Positions 13,073 to 33,800 of a stretch of 64,000 bases of DNA are shown piece by piece. Both the position numbers and the translations under genes were made by a program. Source of the DNA: Syngnathus acus (Eukaryota; Chordata; Actinopteri; Syngnathiformes; Syngnathidae); NCBI RefSeq assembly GCF_901709675.1, contig NC_051108.1:4684631-4748630 (forward strand), written 5' to 3'. How positions within the stretch are numbered: the first letter of the stretch is position 1; each line of letters begins with the position of its first letter. The notes below the pieces were generated by a model. That model was not told the origin of the DNA, searched no databases, and worked only from the letters and a program-made list of their open reading frames with translations.

Positions 13073-13258
13073 TATATAAATAAACTTGACTCTCTCCACG
13101 TATTTGGGAATTTCTGACATGCTGTAACGTTATGTACTGTATTATTTATTATGAAGGAAGTGCAATTTGTTCATTAACCACATTTAAATGTATGGACAAA
13201 ACTCTGTCATGAAAATGAATTTTACTTTTGTCATTCTTGTTCAACAGGCCTGTGAGAC

Positions 13259-16059
13259 ATGGAGGAGCTGTTCACTTTAGAAAAGGAGGTAGGACGAGGC
13301 ACCTATGGTGTGGTCTTTGAGGGTCACGTAGCCAAAACAGGAGAAAAAGTGGCTATCAAGCGTCTTCCCTGCAAGGATCCAGAAAGCATTGAACTCTACT
13401 TACAAGAACTGTGGGCCATGAGAGTCACAGCGGAGAACCACATCAATGTTATTGCACTGCATAGCTCCCTCCTGCAGACAGGACAAAAGAGTTTGAAGCC
13501 CTTAAGGAAGGGGAAGCTGCCTTTACGTCTAGTCGAAAGTGTGCTAAAAGGAAGTGTTGCTCAAATTAGAGGTTCTCAGTCCAACACTCATAGGAGGAGT
13601 AACTCTGTTTCCAGACTTCAAGACAGGACCAACAGTCTGTCATCTAACTTCTCCCCTTCACCTCCAAAAAGGCTTTCAAATCGATCGAGGAAGAGGCTGT
13701 CCCAGAGAGAGGATGAGCGGACAGGATCTCTGCACTGCTCTGCCCTCTGGCTCGTGATGGAATACTGTGACGGAGGTGACTTGAATCAGTACCTGCTCTC
13801 CAGGCCACCAGACGCCCATGGAAACCATAGTGTGGTGCAACAGCTCAGCAGTGCCGTGGCCTTCCTGCATCGTCTTGGTATAATCCATCGAGACCTAAAG
13901 CCTGACAATGTGCTTGTCAGTGTTACACCGAATGGTCCTATTTTTAAGGTACGTCCTTCTGTAACCCCAAATGTTTACCCAAATGCTTAAATGAACACTG
14001 GCTATCCAATGTATTGCACGGAATTGTTATCACAAAGTGAAATCTATTTTTTGTTTTGTCTGCATCTGGCTGGTTTGAGAAAGTGTTGAAATATATTTGA
14101 GATTGCTGCGATTGATGTCTTTTCCAGGTCGCTGATTTCGGTCTGAGCAAGATGAGCGAGGGTCGGGTGGACGGAAAGCTGACCAGGAAGTACTTTTCTT
14201 CCACCTGTGGCTCCGACTTTTACATGGCCCCAGAGGTTTGGGGTGGGCTCACTTACACAGCTCAGGCGGACATCTTCTCGCTAGGTGTGATGTTTTGGGC
14301 TGTCTTGGAGAGAATTACATTCTTGGAGGAAGGAACCACACAGGAACAACTAGGTGAGTCAATAATGGACAGAAATTGTGCCGTTCGGAGGATCTTTCCG
14401 AGTCATGTCCAGGAATAGCATTTCTTGGCTTTTATTGGAAGAGAGAAAATTGATATGAGCATTCCCTGCGTTACCAGGTGGAGCCCCAACTTGGAGGTCA
14501 AAAAGGTTGAGTGTGTGCGTACGTGTGAAATCTTACAGGTTGGCGATGCGGCGCACTGAATCGAGTTTGACTCCATTAACTGGGACATATTAAAAGTGTC
14601 AGATACTATACATCATGTGTTCGTCAAGCATGGCCGATTAATCGTTCATGTAAATGGCAGCCAGATGAGGGACGGTTGAAAATTTTGAGAAGGAATTAAA
14701 GCGGCACTGTCCCTCTTAATTCAAGATGACATTTGCGCGCAACTGTGCGTCTACCTCATCTTTCCCAAAAGCACCGTTGCCGTGGAAATCACAGATAACA
14801 ATTTGAGTGTGGTAATAAAAATTCATTAATTCAAACACTGCTTTTTTGTCAGGGTTTTTCCATTGATGAAGATTAATTGAAACTTCATGTTAATGAAATA
14901 TGCGTTGGAGCTGGTTTTATTTTTTTTTTTAATTAGCCTTGAGGCTGTATGACGTTCCAATGCAACAGTTCAACCTTTAATTTTAATGTCATATTTTTGT
15001 CATAATGAAAGGCTTATGACACATTTCATTTTTCCCCTCCCAGAAAATATTTCCAGCCAAAGTCAACCTGGTAGGTGCGTGATATGAACCGTTATTCTTT
15101 AGTGTCTACATTAAAACATCCCAGGGTCAGCGATACTCTTAATACGCTGGCTCAAAACGGTGACAATGGGAGAGAGATTTTTCGTAGCATCCCCAAAAAA
15201 GAACAGAGGCAAAATGGAATTTAGCAAAGCACAATCGTCTTTGTCAGGCAGATAATGGGAGAGGCGGCTGAAGGGCGTTTCACAGATGGCGAAAATGCGA
15301 CTTGACTCTTTCCTTTTTCAATAGTCACACATTTACCGTATTTGACTTTGCAAAAGATAGAATGTGTAGTCATGGATATCGATATAAAGTGCTTGGCGCC
15401 TTCCCTTTCTGCGTCTCTTGACAGGCAGGATCCTGTGCTGGAAAAGCGAGCACCTGTGAAGAATCGTAAATCATCGCCATTTCAGCCTTTCCACTGATAT
15501 TTCCACCTTTCTTTATTATTTAAATTGTATTAAATACAAAAGTGTGCACACCATTTCATAATTAGGGATAAGTTTGAAAACATGTTGAATGGTGTTTAAA
15601 AAAAAAAAAAAGTTCAGTTGTTCAAGTGGGCTTTTCTTGGCATTCCCTTTGTGACATATTCCAGGAAAAAAAAATTTTTTTGAGATCTTAAAGGATTTCA
15701 CCCGACACCAGCGATACCATTTGATCTTCTTAGTTTTCGAAGAACGACAAGAATGATCCACTGCGGTTATGTGATCAGACCATTACATGATGATGTGGTT
15801 TTTTTTTTGTTCCCTTATAGGTGCTTATGTGTGCAAGGGTCGCTGGTTAATGCCATTGGGCGAAGCTTTGTGGGAGAATGCTGACCTCCAGCTGTGTATT
15901 CCCATGAAGTGGAAAAGAGCAGCTCCGCTGCCCAGCCCTCCCAGCCCGGCCATGTGTGGCCTGCTTTTCGACATGCTTGCCTCCAACCCGGATTCCCGGC
16001 CCATCGCCGAGCAGCTGGAGTCCAGAGTGCGAGCGGCTTTGAAAGAGGACTCCCACTGA
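13259..16059 (+). CDS. STK35/PDIK1L-family serine/threonine kinase
   Basis: Coding exons are 13259-13948, 14128-14353 and 15821-16059; the coding part of the first starts at an ATG 11 bp after the acceptor. Joined, they give 384 residues. Kinase landmarks are present: glycine-rich loop GRGTYGVVF (12-20), VAIK lysine 34, catalytic HRDLKPDN (210-217), DFG (233-235) and CGSDFYMAPE ending at E266. The segments DIFSLGVMFWAVLERITF and PLGEALWENADLQLCIP are hallmarks of the STK35 (CLIK1)/PDIK1L group. A basic, Ser-rich insert of about 80 residues (roughly 80-160) splits the N-lobe, as in that group. All catalytic residues are intact, so it should be active. Family members are reported as mainly nuclear. 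I could not decide between a divergent stk35-like and a pdik1l paralogue, so no symbol is given. Confidence 0.93.
14354..15820 (+). other. Kinase gene intron 3: candidate regulatory DNA and repeat scrap
   Basis: This 1.47-kb intron has no coding exon. Its first part (about 14600-14830) is high-complexity sequence with GATTAATCG, TAATTCAAG and CATTAATTC motifs, more like a conserved element than a random intron. Near 15538 it holds AAAAGTGTGCACACCATTTC followed by ATAATTAGGG, which matches the end of a common fish Tc1-type MITE. A related sequence occurs at 63340. An A14 run lies at about 15598. Confidence 0.45.
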
Positions 16060-17264
16060 GACAAAGCGCTCCTAATGGCCAGAGCCACCACGGAAAAATT
16101 GCCCGCGGAGCCAGCTAACTGCGGCGTTTCCGCCACGAGTAAATAATAGTGGAGATTTGCAGAGAAAGCAAGGCCACATCAAACGATTCAAGGAGAGTGT
16201 GGCTGCTCAATTTTTCTGTAAGAGAGCTGCTGTTGATCAGACTGGGAGTCGTCATCCTTCGCTCGCCATGTGAGTATCTCCACCTTTTGTCACCATGAGG
16301 TGTGAAATTTGGGTTTTTGTTAAATTTCCATTGAAATTCCAACAGGGGGCACTTTTTGAAATTTCATTGTGAGGATTCATTTACCATTGAGGGTAGATTA
16401 AAAGTATCCTATTCAAGCATGATGTAAACATATTGTTTCGTAAGCAGAGATCCTTTGAAGGGGAAAAAAAGCTTCTCCAGCCCACATGCAAGGGAATTAT
16501 AATGTCTTAATTGTTCCAACCCACTTCACTTGCGTGGTGGCATCTCTGAAGGTTTCTCAGATTCTGGCTGACTGCACAAAGCAAAAAGAAATTAACCTAC
16601 GAGTTTATAGTCAGGATTATGCTCAAATATATATATATATTCCCGAGCTATATATGAATTTCTCATTAAGAAGCAAACTTTAATTTGCGCAATCCTAATT
16701 TATTCCATTGAAAGTTTCCAACTTTAATCATTCCCATAATTTTTCAACCCTATATCACTTGTAAACGAAACGTTCAAATGCTATGATGTGATTATATCCT
16801 TAAATTATCTATAACGTGACAAATAAAATGATATATGGATGTTTTAATGTGATTTGGTTGTCTGAAATAGGCTGTATTTTTAAACGTTTAATGGAATTTG
16901 ACCCCCCGACTGAGCTGTTGCCTGTACATCTATGTCCGTACGCATTTATGTATGCATAGATCTTCTGGGAATTACTCGAGTTGCGTTCGATGAAAGCGTC
17001 ATGCTGTTGCCGCCGGCCCTTCATTAAAAGGAGCATGTTGGATGTAAAAGTTGTTTTAAATTGTAAACGACTATAATGAAACCCGAGAGATTACTGCAGT
17101 TGCTTTATGTAAATGGATTACTACGTTGATTGCATTTCTTTTTTTTTTCTTCTTTCTTTTTGTGGGTCGAATTTGAATTAAACTAGGTTTTCTTTTTAAT
17201 TGCCTTAATGTAACGTGTAATCGCTGTGTCCATTGTACAGCATTGCAAGAGACCACCAAATAAA
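16060..17264 (+). terminator. Kinase gene 3' UTR with candidate poly(A) signals
   Basis: AATAAA hexamers lie at 16822-16827 and 17259-17264 downstream of the stop codon. The segment has no reading frame and no recognised repeat. The first signal would give a 3' UTR of about 0.8 kb and the second about 1.2 kb. The sequence cannot show which is used. Confidence 0.5.
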
Positions 17265-17645
17265 TAGGTTATACAAGAAGTCATTAATACGAGAACGTGT
17301 TTGCGTATGGTGAAGTTCATGCGCCACAGTCATAGACAGAATGAATAAACTGCCGCAAGTGCAACTGAAAATTCATATTTTAGGATTTTTAAAGAGCACA
17401 AATTCAGTTGCAAAATTAACTCGTCGCAATCCTTGCAGTGATTTCATTAACGTGTGTCTGAGTCAGCCCATTGTTTGCCTTTCTAACAGCATGACTGGCT
17501 CTATGAATGACAACCATTTCATTGGGCTTTGGGGCTCAAACAGTTGTGCTCCACAATTTCGACCATTGCCGTGAGTGCTTGGATCGTTTATGTTAGCATC
17601 TTTACTGTGTATGTTACAAAGCTACATTGAGGAAAAAAAAACAAG

Positions 17646-17817
17646 TACCGTAATTTTCGGAGTATAAGTCGCACCGGAGTATAAGTCGCACCAGCCATAA
17701 AATGCCCAAAAAAGTGAAAAAAAACATATATATGTATATAAGTCGCTCCTGAGTATAAGTCGCCCCCCCACCCAAACTATGAAAAAAACCGCGACTTATA
17801 GTCCGAAAATTACGGTA
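17646..17817. mobile_element. MITE, CCGTAATTTTCGG family
   Basis: Terminal inverted repeats TACCGTAATTTTCGG and CCGAAAATTACGGTA bound a 172-bp element. Subterminal AGTATAAGTCGC motifs recur three times on the left side, with GCGACTTATAGTC on the right. The family is abundant in teleost genomes. There is no coding sequence. It lies between the kinase and elp3 genes. Confidence 0.85.
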
Positions 17818-19339
17818 CATCAGACAGTACTGTAATTTTTACTCCTGGCTGATTTACTGCCACAAATGTAATTGTTAAACAGCGCTGAAGCTGTTAAGCA
17901 CCAGTTCCACCTGTTTCTTTCTGTCAACAATGCAAGAGAAGTTAGAAATCTGTTTTTTTTTACGAAGCATAGGCGTTTAATGACGTATGAGTAACATGCC
18001 TTAGGCCAAAGTAGTATTGCAGGAAACATGGAACATTTGCTGTGTAGTTTAAGCAGATTGAATTTCTTTTACCCAACGTTGGGTTAATGATTTTGCAGAT
18101 TGGGTTGGAACTCAGAAGATGCTCAACATTTTGGACAGGTTTGTGTACTGAAATTTAAGTAAATTCATGTAACATTCTTAAAAAATTTACCGTATTTTCC
18201 GCACTATACGGCGCACCTAAAAACCTCAAATTTTCTCAAAAGCCGCCTTATAATCAGGTGCGCCTTATATATGGACCAATATTGAGCCACTACAGCAGGC
18301 GTGTCCAAAGTCCGGCCTGCGGGCCAAATGTATATATCTTATATATGGACAAAATTCGAAAATGGGCCATTCATTGAAGGTGCGCCTTATAATCCGGTGC
18401 ACCTTATATATGGACAAAGTTTTAAAATGGGCCATTCATTGAAGGTGCACCTTATAATCCGGTGCGCCTTATAGTGCAGAAAATACGGTACCAACTATCG
18501 TGGGTAGAGGTGTCAAATTAATCGATTCATCGGCAACAAAAAAAAAAAATCTAATTAATTGACTATTTTATCAGTCATCATTTAAAGCCATTATTTCAAA
18601 GGGAAGGCGAATTAAGGAGACAAAACAACTTTCTCCTTACGGAGACTCATCAACACTTACAGTATGAGTGAGGGGGCAAAAATGTTCTGTGGTACACTAA
18701 AGAAATATTAGAAACCACTGAAGTAGCAAGACCCTGCTCTAAGTTTGTGAGTGTTGCAGAGAAGATTAAACCAAAGTGGCTCCTGTACAAGAAAAAAAGA
18801 CTCAGCAAGACGGAGAGGGGTGGGAGGGAAAAGCCCTTTGCCATTTCACAGCTGATAAGCACAGTGTGAGCGTAGAGAGAAAATGTGAATGTGGCCGAAA
18901 CCTCAATGCGTCAGGACTGCAACATCAGTCACGACACGAGCGCCGCATGCAGGAAATTACGCATGGCCCTTCTGATTCACCCCCCCCCCCCCCCCCCCCC
19001 CTCCAGTACGCTCTTTCAATTGGGACCTATATGAGACATACTGTTGGTGGACGGGTGAGGAATTAGTGCTTTATTGCTCATATGACAAAGGGCGTCGAAG
19101 AAATGTGGCTCCACACAGCATTCAGTCAATTTTCAATAGACAGAAAACAGATGGACTTGTAATTGCTGAGGCTGTGTCAAATGAGCCACTAAAACACTCT
19201 TATGGGGCAATCACTGACTATGTCCTGCAGGGGCTGGCATCCTCGTCATTGGCGGAGGAAATCATCTCAGAGGTGAATGACCTTTCGGAGAAGTGGGTGG
19301 GGGTGTTTTGATAATAACATTGGCAAACTCACAATTCAC
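17818..19339. other. Intergenic DNA between the kinase and elp3 genes
   Basis: Outside the MITE this stretch has no recognisable gene. It has a run of 22 C at 18980-19001, which could form an i-motif or G-quadruplex and is likely to vary in length. The longest frames (96 and 81 codons) cross this run or lie beside it and show no family resemblance. Confidence 0.6.
18188..18490. mobile_element. MITE, CCGTATTTTCCGC family, with an insert
   Basis: The ends are TACCGTATTTTCCGCACTAT and GTGCAGAAAATACGGTA, which are inverted repeats. The body repeats the units GGTGCGCCTTATA and TATATGGACAAA several times. At about 18296-18335 it contains CAGGCGTGTCCAAAGTCCGG then CCTGCGGGCCAAATG, which is typical of another (hAT-type) fish repeat end, so a second element appears to have landed or recombined inside. 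A larger relative is at 46913-48275. Confidence 0.85.
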
Positions 19340-19345
19340 TTTATT
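19340..19345 (-). terminator. elp3: Candidate elp3 poly(A) signal
   Basis: TTTATT on the + strand is AATAAA on the elp3 strand, about 570 bp past the stop codon. It is the closest clear canonical hexamer in this direction, so the elp3 3' UTR probably runs from 19915 to about 19320. Use of the site is inferred. Confidence 0.45.
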
Positions 19346-19915
19346 CTTTAAAAAAAAAACAAGGGTTACATTTACTTCTATGAAAAGCATTCATATACAC
19401 CTCATGAAGTTGGATTAAAGGAATGACGGAAACTAATTTATGTAGCTTAAATAGTCACATATAAATCAAAATGGTGTAATTACACAACAGTTAGCAGGTC
19501 AGGATATTGCTCCCGTCTAAAATTAATAACCACTTGGCTCATAATGGGGATTTCGTCCATTTGCAGTTTAACCTGGCTGCTCATCCTGGCCAAATGAAGA
19601 ATATTCTAATTACGTGTCCGTATTACTGACTGAGTCACTGACACATAATTGGGTAGATGAAGCCATTCAATTGTCTGTTTGGAAACCTTTTCTGAAATAT
19701 CAGACTGTCGGTAGATATCCGATATGGAATCATGTCATTTACACAACGTAATTTAAAAAAACAATCCCTGGCATTGCTTGGATATTCATAATGAAATAAA
19801 GCAAAACTATGTGTGTGTGGGGGTTGATTAAGAATGACTCGAACGTGATAAAAATGAATTAAAATTAAATTCTGTGTGTCCATGATTATGCTGAAAAAGT
19901 CCGGTTTCAGTTCAT

Positions 19916-29110
<9,195 letters not shown>

Positions 29111-29360
29111 TCTTCCGTATGTTATTCGTCTGTATTCAATAGTGAAAAGAACTTTACAGATGCGTACTGATCATGCTTGTAAGCAAAAATAGTAAACAAC
29201 TCCGCGTTGCATCAGAACACGGCTTGTCGTTCACCGAGTGGGACTGTCGTAAAGTGGCGTAAAAGAGCGTCCCATTAAAACCATTACGCACAACCAGCTG
29301 GACGTGTTTACTTGTTTGAAGAAGATAATAACGTTTTAAAATTGCAATCACTTAACTCTT
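29111..29360 (-). promoter_or_regulatory. elp3: Probable elp3 5' UTR and promoter
   Basis: Just upstream of the elp3 ATG (reading leftward from here) the sequence becomes less AT-rich and gains CpG dinucleotides, with GTGGCGTAAAAGAGCG and AACACGGCTTGTCGTTCACC motifs on the + strand. No TATA box was recognised and no upstream splice acceptor is needed, because the first coding exon starts directly with MGKPKKK. The exact start site cannot be seen. Confidence 0.4.
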
Positions 29361-29547
29361 TCATGCCTCTGATGTCTACAGTGTGAGTCGTTTTTTTTAA
29401 TAGTATATTAATAGGGGATGGGGGGGGACACTCGCATTTATTATAGTTCACAGCAGTGACCAGCTAAAGTAAAAGTTGTTTTTCCTATAGTGTATACTGA
29501 ATATATTTATGCAAATAAACAAATCAGAAGAGCTTCGCCAACAACGC

Positions 29548-29600
29548 ATTCATTCATTCATTCATGTATTTATTTATTTATTTATTTATTTATTTATTTT
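29548..29600. repeat. CATT and TTTA microsatellite
   Basis: Four CATT units run into about nine TTTA units. This simple sequence lies in the elp3-kif13b intergenic space. Confidence 0.9.
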
Positions 29601-30239
29601 ACAGGTAAACATTTAACCATGCAAGCAAAATATGTCAAAATAAATAATTTAACAAACTTTACAATTTGATATTGTTACATACTTGCACAAAGTATTCATA
29701 GTAAATGTCTCAAACACACACGATAAAACTCACATTATATGGAAAATACTATATCTGAGTTGTTGAAGCTAAGTAAAAACATGTGGTGGCTATTAGAGTT
29801 CGAATCTTTAAAAAGTAAAGAACAGGACACAGACCAGAAATGATCGAGTTTTACATATCATTTCACCTGTAAGACACTGTGTTTGCATCTTTTCTATCAC
29901 AGACTCATTCGAGTAGGCAGAAAGATACGAAAATTATAATTTAATCTTAATTTGCATTTTTTCCTTAAAAATTGCTGTGACGTGTGATGCACCCACAACT
30001 CCATCTCATTAGTAAATCTCAAATTGTCAGCTGTCTTGAAAAACTTTTTTTTTTTTTTGTTCATACCCAATGTATATATTTATATATAGCCACATAAAAT
30101 AACGTTTCTCTACATTATGGTGACAAGTCGCGTGTTTCTCACGGTTTGTGCGTCAACGTCGTTGAGAAGGTAAATAACAGACTTGTATATTACAAGGACC
30201 GACCGAGTTGTCGTGAAATGATCCACGTGAAGCTGAACA
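29601..30239. other. Intergenic DNA between divergent elp3 and kif13b
   Basis: AT-rich sequence with a T13 run near 30046 and no reading frame of interest. With its flanks it forms the 1.2-kb gap between two divergently transcribed genes. That is wider than a classic shared bidirectional promoter. Confidence 0.6.
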
Positions 30240-30400
30240 GGTGGTTTGTAGATCAGTTACCAACTGGCAACTTGTTCGCTGGCTAAATCTCACTGCAGTA
30301 ATCTCTTGAGCTGCGAGGTGACATGGCTTGACGAAACTCTACGGGAATTTTCAGGAAATACAACAGGTGGACGAGCCCACGCAATGCCCCGTGGACCACC
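30240..30400 (+). promoter_or_regulatory. kif13b: kif13b 5' exon with upstream in-frame ATG
   Basis: A consensus donor CCACC|GTAAGTGA ends this exon at 30400; the next acceptor is TTTAATAG at 30800. An ATG at 30384-30386 reads MPRGPPSDGT across the junction (17 nt here plus 13 nt in the next exon) and continues in frame into the main ATG at 30814. The main ATG has an ideal context (CACCATGG) and the upstream one a weaker context (CGCAATGC). The exon may therefore be untranslated or may add ten residues. A tiny upstream frame ATGGCTTGA lies at 30323. The transcription start is unknown. Confidence 0.55.
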
Positions 30401-30813
30401 GTAAGTGACTTTTGTCAAACTTTCAAATATAAAGGTATGGTGGCGGAACACCGTCAGTTTCGTTCCAATGAACTAATTATGTGTAAAAATAGTTGCTTGT
30501 GTTTCTGTCAAGTTGTCGTTAGCGTCCTTGGCTAACTTAAAATGGCTGTTGAACTGTACTTCTACAATAGTCTTTAGTTGTGTGTGCGATATTGGTGACG
30601 CATTTATTTGATTAACTTAGTCCTTCGTGGGGTGTAATTTATTCTTCTTCTTCTTTTTTTTTTTTAAATAACTGACAGCGTGGTTTGACATAGAGAAGAG
30701 CTCACAGGCATGTACCTGCCTGGTGGCAACCCTTAGAAAATTTCGTTGAAGACGGTGATTAATGATTTCGGAATTGTCAAATAACTTTTTTGTTTAATAG
30801 GTCAGACGGCACC

Positions 30814-33800
30814 ATGGAAGACAATAAGCTCAATGACTCGAACGTAAAAGTCGCTGTTCGTGTGCGACCAATGAGCAGAAGAGGTGAGCTATACTAAATG
30901 TCACACAGCCAGTGCGTATTCATGATTTTAAGTGCCCCGAAGATTTATCGGCATGTTTTGTACAGCTCCTGTCGTCAATTTCAATTATTTTCCTCTTCGT
31001 TTAAATTTAGGGATTTGTTTGCTTGTTATTTGAAAAATGTTTGTAGATTGAATTCAAATAAAGGCAAGTACAGAATGTTGGTTTTACATCACAACGTGAC
31101 TTATTTAGGTAGAAAATGGCGGAAATCTATATTGAACTCGGAAATCCAGCAAATTGAAACATAAACATGTATGAATGCATGTTGCAGTTTGCTTGAGCCA
31201 CTCAGACCTTTTAGAGCTCTCAATTCCTCGCTGTAGAAAATTAATCAATAACTTTCAACCTCTGAAAATTCATCCTTCCCTTATTGAAGGCAGATTAATT
31301 AACCGTTTGTTTTTGAAACACAATAAGACTTTTGCAAACATCAGATTTAATTTTGGAATGCAATTATCAATATTTTTTTGTTATATTTTCTGACTTGTTA
31401 TGCCCAAAGCACGAACTGCATCATAATTAATTCATGGAAGCAGTAGTGCTCAGTTGAACCTTTATAGTTATGTAGTTAATACTCAATATTATGCAAAAGT
31501 CTTTAAACATTTAATTTTGAAAGCAACCATAATGTGTTTAAACTGCTCTGTTAATAAAGTTGAGTTAAATAAAACAGCTGCACAGCGTGCAAATGCTAGT
31601 GGCGAGGATGGCTATCTTGTCCAGCAAAATCACGATTTATGTGCATATTGAAGGCACTTTAACAGAATATTAAGGTTGAAATCCTATACCTAAGGATTAA
31701 GGAATATCTGTTGTTTGAAAGTCACAGTAGTGCTTGTGACCGCAATGGAATGTTATGCTGACTTTTGACCTTGAGCAGTGGTCAGTTGATGTTAGAAACA
31801 TTGTTACTGTCAAAAGACAGTTTTACTTTGTCACAGTTTTAAAATGTTCAATATGCATCTCTCCAGAAAAAGACCTCACGACAAAAAGTGTGGTTGAAAT
31901 GGAAGGGAACCAGACAATATTGAATCCTGCCATTGTGACTTTGAGCAAAGGAGACCCCCGGTAAGTGGGAAGAAAAATGCTGGGGTTTTGAAACATTTGA
32001 TTTCATATAATACATGCAGTTGTTGGTTTGATGTACCTAACTCAAATATGGATTTTTTACTGAATACAAAAGGAATTCCACTTTTTCTCTGCACTGGCAG
32101 CACAACATACAGGCTGTAACCAGCCTCTCTGGTTAACAGCCAATGTTGGGTGGAGGAGACTCATAACCCCCACCTACACAAGTCCTTCCTAGTCATGCTT
32201 CTCTTTACAAAGGGCGTGTCGCCTACTGCCCAGTCTTGTTTGTAAAGAAGAAAAAAAAAAAGATTATCTTCTCCAGATTTAATACAAAAGCATATATGGC
32301 TCTGGTCACTATTTTCATTTGCCTTTGTTTGATTTGAAAGTTCAAATAATGCAAATTGTGCTTTGACAGACCTCGTTCCCAATAGACCATAGAATAAGAT
32401 AATTTTTTATGTGCACCCCTAAATATAACCTCATAAACATACGTATAGTAACATCTTAATGGAAATTTAAGGTTTGTCATGAATGTAGTTGACTTATAAA
32501 AACAGCCATGCATGTCAATGGCAAATTATAAAAGAGCCAAAAGAGGGCGCTATAGTGACTGGTATCGGCAGCATTTGCGAAAATCGATTTTATGAAACAA
32601 TTAATCCACCAGATATCGAAACCTGGTATCGTTTTTTTGCACGTTCATAGTGTGAATGATTCTCTGTCTGTATGTGCCCTGTGATTGACTGGTTATCAGT
32701 CCAGATTACACCCACCTCTTCCCCCAAGTTAGCTGGAATGGTCTTCAGTTACCGGCGATGCACATCCACTAAGTGAAAATGGAGTGACAATATGGAGTTC
32801 ATATCCCGTGCTCCCGTTCTTCATGCGAGATTTTGGAATGTATCTCAGTCATGCTCGTACAGACGTTCCTGAACAGTTTCCCCAAAGTAAAGAATTGATG
32901 ATTTGCATTTCGACATTGTTGCGGTCACGATGTAGAGCACAACACTGCAAACAGTGTATGTGTACCTAATGCAGTGGCCAGCAAAGTCCATTTTTTGTTT
33001 TCTATCACCAAGTTCCAGCCTGGCAGTTAATCAGAGTCAAATGGACGTTTCTGCAGGATTTTGACAGGTTGTCGGGTACCTTGTTTGATAGTAAACAAGC
33101 CTGCCGATGGGATATTGTCTATGAAAGCCCATTTTATTGAAAGAGAGATGCTTCTTGGAAAAATAGCCATGCAATGCATTTTTGTTTGTGTGTCAGTGTG
33201 TCCATTCTGCCCTAACATGCTTCCGCTCCGTGTTTTCCCCTTCGGGCATGATGTGAACAGGTTCTACCAGCTCTCTTCCGACTTCCACAAAGGGTCATAC
33301 AGAAACAGAAGTGCAAGGTTTTAATCAAAACACTGAATAGACCTCCTAATTAGCATCTCATTTGTCATTCGTAGCAAAATGTGTGTCAAACAGTGCTTGG
33401 GTTATAAGGCAAGTCACTGAGTAGCCACTTTTCCAAGGTTTGTGCTTTGTCAGCTTGCTGCTTGGCAGCTTGAGCTGAATTTGCTGCATAAGCCTCAGGG
33501 GATGTTAATATGTTACAGCACCCTTGGTACTCACAGCTAGCTACCAATATAGGCTTTGTCAGACGGGAGAGATTAATGAAGACCTTGTTACTGCTTTCAT
33601 AACTTAGGAGGCCACCTATAAGTAGCGACGGTGACTCTAAATTTGCATTCTTTAACAAATATTTTTTTTTTACTGGATGTGCTGGAAGCTGCCCTTGAAG
33701 TAAGGCTGTTATGTTGACCATCCCTTGAGGACAAGCGTACTAGAAATGGAACTATAATTGTTCTCTCTTATCTCGGTTTGCTTTTGATAAGAACTTCTTT

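Noticed and set aside
29780-29815. GAGTTCGAATC, similar to a tRNA B box
   Set aside because: No A box or cloverleaf could be drawn around it.
33386-33721. 111-codon antisense frame in kif13b intron 2
   Set aside because: No similarity to a known family was recognised, and no splice sites or promoter support it. Chance openness is the simplest reading.
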